Source of the DNA: an uncultured Lewinella sp.
GTDB taxonomy: Bacteria; Bacteroidota; Bacteroidia; Chitinophagales; Saprospiraceae
Length of the DNA: 64,000 nt
Direction: 5' to 3'
Assembly: GCA_937873655.1 (NCBI GenBank)
Contig: CALMYQ010000101.1
Location: 1 to 64,000 of the forward strand
Positions 56,501 through 62,990 of the stretch are shown here, in pieces (position 1 is the first letter of the stretch; the number at the start of each line of letters is the position of its first letter). A program made the position numbers and the translations under genes. The notes under the pieces were generated by a model. It did no database searches and had not been told where the DNA came from. It saw only the letters and a list, made by a program, of their open reading frames with translations.

Positions 56501-56753
56501 TCCTGTGCGAAAGGACCACCTGAAGGGGCTTGTCCATTTCTTCATACACAAAGGAGGTCCTCAATATTTCATGCCGCCTGATCAGTTCATTCAGGCTGTA
56601 TTCCACCAGTCGGACATTCAGGTCGCCAATCAGCCGGTAGGCCGACTGGACGAAATACGCTGAGGAATCCCGCTGATAGATCGAATGAAATAACATCCCG
56701 GCCTGTAAGGGCGAAAGGGTATAGACATCTTCAATTCTGGATTGCTTTTCCAC
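53529..56753 (-). CDS. NRPS-1: single C-A-T module, Asp predicted (module 1)
   Basis: The 1074-residue synthetase has one module and no N-terminal docking domain. The C domain starts nine residues in with VYTLSPLQAGMLFHSIYQ and has HHIIIDGWSLK, so by sequence it is of the type that normally accepts a D-aminoacyl donor. The A pocket (about 640-800) reads DLTKLGHIGK, from FDLGYT, LKLTPSH, VLLGGE and NHYGPTEATIG, an Asp-type code. The carrier (about 990-1065) has GGHSL. The C-terminus ends in SMEEIII, perhaps a short docking motif for NRPS-2. The start codon is GTG, with no better one upstream. Being first in the transcript it may start the chain, with its C domain adding an acyl group. Equally, it may take a residue from a synthetase outside the window. 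Confidence 0.96.
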   Translation of the reverse strand: MEKQSRIEDVYTLSPLQAGMLFHSIYQRDSSAYFVQSAYRLIGDLNVRLVEYSLNELIRRHEILRTSFVYEEMDKPLQVVLSHRKLPFYFEDISNLSSKKEQEDRIEAFKKEDRKHYFDLVKDSLIRAAVFRISDSEHEFIWSCHHIIIDGWSLKTIEKEFFAIYESAGADRAPSLPPPVQYRNYIDWLEKKPSSESAEFWKKYLLHFDAPSPIPRLLRSEEPESAFDNRVITFELPDTLHQNLLEVARKNRTTLNNIFRTLWGLLLAKYNDQRDAVFGAVVSGRPPQLPDSDEIVGLFINTVPVRVAFDPETGFGDLVRRVSTEAADSEEFHHYPLAEIQNASELKQHLFDHIVVFENYPVNAGLPGLKVGTEAGKEESMLELIRESVFSQNHYPFYIIVGTKPVLRLNFYYNRELYTEDLVRNLFGQFCLLAEQAISQEAMPVDRFGLVEKDGEQRHWLLDEVNNTQKVFEPLPSVHSLFERTAATFPDKTAIWSEMGSYSYLELNGEADALAAHLIDQLDGQGKGKRIAILVDRYDYALIGMLAAARSGAAFVPIHPELPGASIRNILQGSQPAVLLTESTMLEHAEGFPGELFAMDIQLDLLDRSGKCPEVSIGPDDPLYLIYSSGTTGKPKGVMVSHGALLNYVSWFKSEFDFSQEYRGALLSSYAFDLGYTAIWGTLLSGATLFLPDKNTVRNPDSLLTFLLENQISFLKLTPSHFKILMASGKKALLASSALKLVLLGGEKINVSDLAAYLAINPSTQFVNHYGPTEATIGAVFHRIDPDNLDTYGRFPVIGRPIANAGAHILDHSGNLLPVGAKGQLCLGGKGLAVGYFGNDELTQQKFTADARGQRIYKTGDRARRMPGGEIEFLGRIDQEVKIRGYRIDTNEIDQVLLSHPEVAFASVQPFEEPGGGYALTAFIQYQDDPDPGALLAFLRTKLPDYMVPGQLTAIQSVPITPNGKLDVKALRKMKQDNRAKTVIPPENDLEEGLLAIWQEVLGHEKISMDDDFFDLGGHSLKAVQIISRIISEFRITLEVKDIFDHTTIRQLAAEVGRQIGIADTGRSMEEIII

Positions 56754-56807
56754 GGAACTAGGTATATGGAGGGTCAGACAAAAAAGAAGCAGTTCTCCTG
56801 AATGGAA

Positions 56808-58430
56808 CTACCTGGCGAGTGAGGCTTTTTCTTCTGCTTCGAGCAGGATCTCCTTCTCGCCGAAAAGCCGGCTGGATGCTATGCCCATGCTCGTGCAGGT
56901 TTCCACAAATCGGTTGGACTGGACTATCGGATTGGATTCCTGGGTATAGATGACACCGAGGATATGGTGCACCCAGGGTTCTTCGCCCATGGCGTATACA
57001 TAAGCTTCCCTGGGGTGGAAAATATTGACCAACCCCATGGCCTCATCATAGTTGCAACCCCGGCCCCGCCTGGATTTATCGATATCCGATGCAACCTGCT
57101 GTTTGAACAGCGGGCCGTAGGGCCACGACACGGGTGCGCCGTCGCATTCCATGCCGATGAAGAGTACATCTATATCGCCGATGATGCGGTGGACGTGTTC
57201 GTAGACGCGGGGAGAGATATTGCAGGAATCGGCCATGATGAGAAATTTGTAGCCGTCCAGTTCGATTGCGTATGAAGATTTGCTGTGAATGAAGAGATCG
57301 TGGTGTTCGCCCATGAAGGGTAAACCGGTGATCACGCCGTTGGGAATCGGGAATTCGTCCAGGTCATGGATCTCATGGACGTTGTCAAAGCCGATATTCT
57401 TCAGGATCAGATAAAGCGAAGGGTCGGAGATCACCCCTTCCAGGTTTCTGCCTACAATGAAGTGTTTGACCTTGTGCCTGATCTGCAAAATGGTTTCGAT
57501 CAGGATATGGTCATGGTGGCTGTGGGTGACGAGGAGATAATCGATCTGATCCGGAAGGTCATCATAGGTGAATCTTGAAATATCGGATTCATAGGTATAA
57601 CTCAGGACTGGGTCAACGAGGATGCTGATATCAGCCGTTTCGATCAGGATGCAGGCGTGCCCGTAATACCTGATCCGTACTTTTTCGCCGGTGTATTTCC
57701 GGTACGGCGCCGGCGCTTTTTCGGTGAAGAAGGTGTCGAACAGTTCGGCCTGTTCCGGCAAGACACCGAGCCGCTCTTTAATATAGGCCAGCGAATTGGG
57801 TATGCGTTTCATCTGGAACAGCTCGTCAAGAGCTTCGTCCCTGAACGGAATTCTGATCTCGCAGACGTTTTTTCCCGGGAGCCTCGGGGTGCTCATGATA
57901 AAGGGGCGATCGGCGTCAGAAGTGATCTCCGAAAGCGCAATGCTCTGCCATTCTTCCCGGTAGTATTTGCTTCTGTAGAGCATGCTTTCCAGGAATTTGA
58001 ACCCGGGTTTGTGATCCATGTCGTAGTACAGATCCACATAACCCTGAAGCGGTTCAGGTATTTTCGCGTAGAGGCTTTCCAGGGCAAACCCTTTGGCCTC
58101 TGATTTCAGCAGGTCATCGAGCTCGAAGATCGCTTCAACCAGGTCGAACAAATCCTTGTCCGCTGACTGAATGCGGTCCCTTAGCGCTTTTATTTCATCC
58201 ACTTTTTGGCCGTTCAGGTCTATGAAAGGCCCGCCTTTAAAGAAAGGATTGCTGACGGCAACCGCATGCATTTGCGGAGAGGCAATGTACGAGCTCATTA
58301 TGCCCATATACCGTTTCACGACGTTGAGTGCGCCGGTTACGGGAGCGATCAGGTGTACCCAGGCGAACCAGTTGTTAATAAGGGGTTCGACCTGGATGTT
58401 ATTCTTCAGGTAAACTTGTTTGTCGGCCAT
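56808..58430 (-). CDS. CmlA-like di-iron beta-hydroxylase, full length
   Basis: The 540-residue protein has an N-terminal domain of about 240 residues and a metallo-beta-lactamase-fold domain. It matches CmlA of chloramphenicol synthesis in length and layout. CmlA is a di-iron oxygenase that adds a beta-hydroxyl to an amino acid held on an NRPS carrier domain. The metal site is THSHHDH (His303, His305, Asp307, His308), Glu375 in MGEHHD and Asp401 in MADS. From memory these sit two residues below the CmlA ligands 305, 307, 309, 310, 377 and 403. A Glu at 375 in place of the hydrolase His marks this family as an oxygenase. The gene lies 54 bases before NRPS-1 and probably opens the main operon. 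A true beta-lactamase or lactonase is very unlikely. Which carrier it serves is unknown. Confidence 0.9.
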   Translation of the reverse strand: MADKQVYLKNNIQVEPLINNWFAWVHLIAPVTGALNVVKRYMGIMSSYIASPQMHAVAVSNPFFKGGPFIDLNGQKVDEIKALRDRIQSADKDLFDLVEAIFELDDLLKSEAKGFALESLYAKIPEPLQGYVDLYYDMDHKPGFKFLESMLYRSKYYREEWQSIALSEITSDADRPFIMSTPRLPGKNVCEIRIPFRDEALDELFQMKRIPNSLAYIKERLGVLPEQAELFDTFFTEKAPAPYRKYTGEKVRIRYYGHACILIETADISILVDPVLSYTYESDISRFTYDDLPDQIDYLLVTHSHHDHILIETILQIRHKVKHFIVGRNLEGVISDPSLYLILKNIGFDNVHEIHDLDEFPIPNGVITGLPFMGEHHDLFIHSKSSYAIELDGYKFLIMADSCNISPRVYEHVHRIIGDIDVLFIGMECDGAPVSWPYGPLFKQQVASDIDKSRRGRGCNYDEAMGLVNIFHPREAYVYAMGEEPWVHHILGVIYTQESNPIVQSNRFVETCTSMGIASSRLFGEKEILLEAEEKASLAR

Positions 58431-58598
58431 GATTGAGATGGTATGGAGCGTTTATAATTTTTAACAGGCGTAGGTAGACATATCAGGACCAGGCATCCCG
58501 GGGAAGGTGCGGGATGCGGAGCGATAAATACGGGCCGTCCGAAGACCGGCGGAATCAGCGGCTGACCGCCGGCCCCGGGCATGAAGAGGTCCGGAGGA
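58431..58598 (-). other. 168-base gap between transporter block and main operon
   Basis: No gene was found here. The right half holds a strong hairpin (58544-58574). The left half, just before the CmlA-like start, is AT-rich (about 58449-58463), reading TTAAAAATTATAAA on the transcribed strand. It is the most likely place for a promoter of the NRPS operon, but I do not see the Bacteroidota consensus TAnnTTTG. Confidence 0.4.
58544..58574 (-). terminator. Strong GC hairpin after the FtsX-type gene
   Basis: The arms 58546-58552 (CCGGCGG) and 58566-58572 (CCGCCGG) pair perfectly, and an inner repeat TCAGC/GCTGA extends the stem. The hairpin begins 25 bases past the FtsX stop. A clear T-run does not follow on the transcribed strand, only TATTTATC about 13 bases on, so termination may be partial or factor dependent. 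Confidence 0.45.
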
Positions 58599-61071
58599 TC
58601 AATTTTGGTACCGCAAGGCTTCTACCGGGTTGATCCTGGTAGACCGGAGCGTATAAAAGCTGATCGTGATCAGGGAAATGAATAAAATGGACGCAAAAGC
58701 AATAACAAAATACCAGGCGTTGATCGAGATGCTGTACACAAAATTGGCGAGCCATTCTTTCCCGAACAGGTAGGCCAGCGGGAATGCAATGAGGCTGCCT
58801 ACGGCGATCATGATGAGGTAATCGCGGACAAAGATCCAGGCGATAAGCCAACGGCTGGCGCCCAGTGTTTTTCGTATGCCGATCTCCCTGGTTCGCTGTA
58901 CAAGTGCAAAAAGAGAAATATTGAACAGGCTGATACAGGAGATCAAAATGGAAATGGTGGCAAAAACGAGCATGATCCTGGAAAATACCTTGTCCGAAGC
59001 GTATTGTTCCGAAAAGAAGCTCTCCAGGTAATAATACGAGAACGGATTGCCGGGGAATACCGATTCCCAGGTCGTTTCGATGGAGCCCAGTGCGGCTGCG
59101 GTATTTTCCGGTTTCACCTTGATCATATAATACTCCGCCAGATTGACGGTAAACATGTACAAGGTCGGATGAGTGTTCTCGCGCAGGGAGAGCTGGTGAT
59201 AATCATCCACCACCCCGATAATGTTGGGGCTCCATTCCCATTCCTCAACGACCACCGTCTTTCCGACGGCATCCTCCGGGTTGTCATACCCCAGCAATTT
59301 GGTTGCCTTCCGGGAAAGGACGATATTGGTATCCGCATCCATGGCGCGATCCAGCGAGAAGCCCCTTCCCGCGATCAGGTCCAGGTTGTAAGCTTCAAAA
59401 AAGTTCTCATCTACGGCGGCAAGATCCACCTGGTGGGTATTCTTTCCGGCATCGCCGTAGTTATACAGGGATGCCCTCCACCGGATCCTTTTACCCGGGA
59501 TTACGGAGGATCCGCAAACGGATTCGATATGCTGATCCGCTGCAAGTTTATTCCTGAACAGGATAAAATTATCCCGCTGACTTCGGAAATCCTTGGCGCC
59601 CGTCCCGGGCCGGTCAACGACAAAAACATTATCGATATCGATCCCCAGATCGTAATTGGTCAGGAAGTTGATCTGGTTGATCACCAGCAAAAACATGGCG
59701 GTCAGGGCGGTTGAAGCCGCGATCTGGAGGGGGAGCAAGACCCCGCCGCAGAAAGAGCCCCTTGCCGAAGTTCATAATCCGGCCCTTCACCACTTCGATC
59801 AGATCGTAATTGTTCAGGATAAGCGCCGGAGCGAGGCCGCCGAAAACCAGCCCTGCTGCGAGGGTGCCGCCGACCGCGTACAGGAAACTCCTGTTGAGGA
59901 AAAATTCGCTGAAACTGTTGATCTCAAGCTGGGTGAGGTCCTTGAAAAAGGGAAGGCAGACAACCACGATCCCCGCCGCGAATGCGATGGCCAGGATATT
60001 GTGGAAGAGGGCCTCAAAGATGAACTGGAGGTACAGGTCCTTTTTGACGGCGCCCATGGTCTTCCGCAGACCGAAATCTTTCGCCCTGGTCATGGATTTT
60101 GCCACCGTATAATTCAGGAAATTGACCATGGCCACCAAAAGGATAAGCCCGCCGACCAGAACCAGGGTCAGCACATTTTGTTTTTGGCCGTTTTGTTCCG
60201 CTTCATCCGCCAGGTGCGAATCCAGGTGGATCGAACTCAACGGCTGCAGGAAGATCTTTTTTTCCTGGTTCATCATCAACAACTCGGGGTTGTGCTGATC
60301 CATGAATTGCGGAAACTTGGCTTCCAGGGCATGGGGATCAGTCCCGTCCTTGAGCAGAACGTAAGTGTACATATCCTTTTCATCCCAGGACTGATCGTAT
60401 CGCTCAACTGCATTCCGGCCTCGGGTCATGAGGCTGGAATAGGAAGCCAGGACGTCGAATTTCAGGTGGGAATCAGCGGGCACATCCTCAAATACCCCCG
60501 TTATCTTGCAGATCTCCTGGTTAAAGTCGTCATCGGCCATGACGATGGATTGCCCCATGGGGTCTTCACCCTTGAATACCTTTTCGGCGAAGGACTGTGA
60601 TATGACCGCTGATTTGGACTGGGACAGACAGGTTTTTGGGTCTCCTTTCAGCAAAGGGAAGGAAAAGATCCTGAAGAAGGAAGAATCTGCATACAGGAAG
60701 CGCCGGACCTTATACCCTTGTTTACCTTCTTCCTCGGGCCGGTAAAAGACTACATTGTTCTTGGCACCGGCATTGTAAAGCCGGGTAAAATCGACCACTT
60801 CCGGAAAAGATTCCTGCAAGGCGGGCCCGACGGCCGGATAGTTTTCAGCGCTTTCGAAAATCAGCTCGTTGTTTTTGAACTGATCCAGCCCGACCCGGTA
60901 GATGCGATCCTGTTGGTCATTGAACTTGTCATATCCAAGTTCAAAATTGACGTAGTAAAAAATGAAAAGGAACGACGCTATGCCGATCGACAAACCAAAA
61001 AGGTTCAGAAAATAGCTCAGCTTGTTCTGCTGGATTGCCCGCAGGACAATTTTGATGTAATTACTGATCAT
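58599..61071 (-). pseudogene. FtsX/MacB-type ABC permease, split by a frameshift
   Basis: Two frames together make one permease of about 820 residues, the size usual for Bacteroidota orphan FtsX permeases. The first (61071 down to about 59740) has an N-terminal membrane helix, a periplasmic core domain and three helices around LVLVGGLILLVAMVNFLNY. The second (about 59738 to 58599) continues with FLLVINQINFL, a second periplasmic domain and the closing helices with EIGIRKTLGAS and NPVEALRYQN. The join falls at 59735-59745, where a run of four C on the plus strand (59741-59744) has one base too many. Removing one base gives LFLRRVLLPLQIAAST. The break may be a sequencing error, a recent mutation or phase variation. 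As written the first frame ends in a wrong tail. No ATPase is fused; the neighbouring ABC genes or another locus may power it. Confidence 0.85.
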
Positions 61072-61133
61072 ATTGTTTCAAACGCAGTTGGAGTGAAAAA
61101 TATATTTCTGTTACCGGGGCAGGGGTTGCAAGG

Positions 61134-61940
61134 CTATTTTACGTTTCTTATTTTCTGTTCGTAAAAGCCGATGACGGAAAAAACCGCGAACACGATGAGG
61201 CTGTTCCATTCGGCCTTGGATATGCCCATGGTCATCGGATTGGCGACGTCGAAGGTTTTCGCGTAATCCATTTTTTCGGCAATGTGCATGGGATAACAAT
61301 ACGGGAAGTAAAGCGCTATCCGGTCCTCCCCTACTACCAGAACGGCGAAGATGAAACCGAGCAATCCGATGCTGATCGGGATAATGTAGTTCTTCCAACG
61401 GATGTTAAACCAGTATTGCAAGGCGGCCACACCCAGGGAAGCAATAAAAGTGTGGAATATGACGCTCAGCCACCGGAACGGTGCAGCCGAATAATCAAGG
61501 AATTCGTACTCGGGCCGGAAGTAACCGATAATATAACCGCCCATCAGGGAGGCGACCCAGAATATCGCAAGGGCCATGGCGATCAGGGCTATGGTCACCA
61601 GCATTTTGGAAAAATAAACGGAGCTTTTGTTGAGCGGGAGCGCGTACAGGTATTTCCAGGCGTTGGAATTGTGTTCGGCCTGGATAATCGTACTGCTGGC
61701 CAGAACGATATAGGGAACAAGCAGGAAATTGGTAAGCAATCCGTGGCAGATCTGGTAGTATTCCGCCCACGGTGTTTGATTGAAGTTGACGAATTCATCG
61801 ATCAGGATGAGGAACATCAGAAACACGATGATCGCACTGGTCATGCCGCCGATGATGGAAATCCACAAGATCGGTGTTCTTTTGAGTTTGTAAATTTCCG
61901 CGGTAACACTCCGGGAAAACTCGGAAATTGCTAAATTCAT
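61134..61940 (-). CDS. ABC-2 type permease of a BcrAB/LanFEG-like transporter
   Basis: The 268-residue protein has about six hydrophobic segments: near residues 25-48, 70-95, 110-135, 155-170, 185-205 and 240-258. The N-terminal RSVTAEIYKLKRTPILW and the middle HNSNAWKYLYALPLNKSSVYF resemble permeases of the EpiE/MutE/BcrB group, which expel peptide antibiotics from the membrane. The gene follows the ATPase gene by 36 bases and the FtsX-type gene by 62, giving a three-gene block. The likely role is self-protection against the peptide made by the neighbouring synthetases. The substrate is inferred from position only. There is one permease rather than the LanE plus LanG pair, so it would act as a homodimer. 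Confidence 0.85.
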   Translation of the reverse strand: MNLAISEFSRSVTAEIYKLKRTPILWISIIGGMTSAIIVFLMFLILIDEFVNFNQTPWAEYYQICHGLLTNFLLVPYIVLASSTIIQAEHNSNAWKYLYALPLNKSSVYFSKMLVTIALIAMALAIFWVASLMGGYIIGYFRPEYEFLDYSAAPFRWLSVIFHTFIASLGVAALQYWFNIRWKNYIIPISIGLLGFIFAVLVVGEDRIALYFPYCYPMHIAEKMDYAKTFDVANPMTMGISKAEWNSLIVFAVFSVIGFYEQKIRNVK

Positions 61941-61976
61941 TGTGCCGGAATTTTGAGATCAGGAATGGCTGCCGCC

Positions 61977-62900
61977 TTAGGCCTGGTTGGTGGTAAGATC
62001 AATGAATAATTCTTCGAGGTTGTCTCGCTGCGGGCTGACCTCATACAGCCTGGCGCCCATGGTCACCAGGTCGTTTATCAGCACCGGAAGCGCTTCCCTT
62101 TCGTCGAGGTAGATCTGCATATTCTCGGAGCCTAAAATCTTGGAGGGGTATTTCCCGTTGAGCTTGCCCGCGATCTCCGAGGAATTGGAAGCCACGATAT
62201 TGACGGCGAAATTCTTTTTCCTCAGGTTTTCAAGGTCTTCGATGGCTCCCTGGAAAACGGTTTTGCCATCCTTTACGATCCCGACCTGGGTGGCGATCTT
62301 CTCGATCTCCGAAAGCAGGTGGCTCGAAAGAAAAATGGTCTTCCCCTGTTCGTGCAGGTGTTTGAGGATGTTGCGGATTTCGATGATCCCGGTCGGATCG
62401 AGGCCGTTGGTGGGTTCGTCCAGGATGAGCAGGTCGGGGTCGGGCAGCAACGCTATGGCAAGGCCAAGCCGCTGTTTCATGCCTGTGGAGTATTCCTTTG
62501 AAATTTTTCTGCTGTTTTTCTCCAGGTTGACGAGTTCCAGTACCTCTCCGATCCTGGAAGTGGGCAGGTTGAGGTATTTGCAGGCGATTTTCAGGTTGTC
62601 GTACCCGCTGAGGTGCTTGTAAAGCGACGGATCTTCGATCAGGGCCCCGACTTTCCTCAGGATCGGCATCCTGTTGGCGCTTTGCTGTTCCATCCCGAAG
62701 AGGGATATTTTTCCGGCCTGCGGTTTCAGCAAACCCAGGATTGAACGAATGGTGGTGCTTTTTCCTGCTCCGTTGGCGCCCAGAAAACCATAAATGGATG
62801 ATTCCGGCACTGATAGATTTAATTTGTTTAGGATCTGTTGTTTGGCTGTGTAGCTGAATTCCAGATCCTGAACCTGAATTACGAATGGGTGTGAAGGCAT
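61977..62900 (-). CDS. ABC ATPase, BcrA/LanF-like with an E-loop
   Basis: The 307-residue ATPase has Walker A GANGAGKST at residues 41-49, signature YSTGMKQRLGLA, Walker B LLILDEPTNGLD and switch His in FLSSHLLSEIE. The Q-loop position reads ALIEDPSLY with Glu89. This E-loop is known as a hallmark of LanF and BcrA ATPases in peptide-antibiotic immunity pumps. About 90 residues follow the core, as in that family. It is the first gene of the transporter block and pairs with the permease 36 bases downstream. Housekeeping ABC-2 systems can look similar, so the self-resistance role rests on the E-loop and on location. Confidence 0.9.
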   Translation of the reverse strand: MPSHPFVIQVQDLEFSYTAKQQILNKLNLSVPESSIYGFLGANGAGKSTTIRSILGLLKPQAGKISLFGMEQQSANRMPILRKVGALIEDPSLYKHLSGYDNLKIACKYLNLPTSRIGEVLELVNLEKNSRKISKEYSTGMKQRLGLAIALLPDPDLLILDEPTNGLDPTGIIEIRNILKHLHEQGKTIFLSSHLLSEIEKIATQVGIVKDGKTVFQGAIEDLENLRKKNFAVNIVASNSSEIAGKLNGKYPSKILGSENMQIYLDEREALPVLINDLVTMGARLYEVSPQRDNLEELFIDLTTNQA

Positions 62901-62990
62901 TGGGTTATTTTTTTAGAAAATTCAGGATTTTTGTCAAAAACCCCAAAAATTAATTGACAAATAGTGGGTATTTAACTACAAAACAAAGAA
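62901..62990 (-). promoter_or_regulatory. AT-rich intergenic region before the ABC block
   Basis: These 90 bases are far more AT-rich than the rest of the window and hold no gene. The minus strand carries TAATTTTTG (62944-62952), one base off the Bacteroidota -7 element TAnnTTTG. Overlapping it is a short dyad, TTTTTG-T-CAAAAA, at 62928-62940. A promoter for the ABC block, or an end signal for the CmlA-like gene, is possible but weakly supported. Confidence 0.3.

Noticed and set aside
56808..58430. Beta-lactamase or lactonase resistance gene
   Set aside because: The 240-residue N-terminal domain and the Glu in place of a hydrolase His fit CmlA-type oxygenases.
58599..59738. Second half of the FtsX-type permease as its own gene
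   Set aside because: The only start is a TTG in the middle of a membrane helix region, and the residues before the break belong to the same protein in the other frame.
62925..62944. Factor-independent terminator in the AT-rich gap
   Set aside because: The dyad has a one-base centre and mostly A-T pairs, so a stable hairpin is unlikely.
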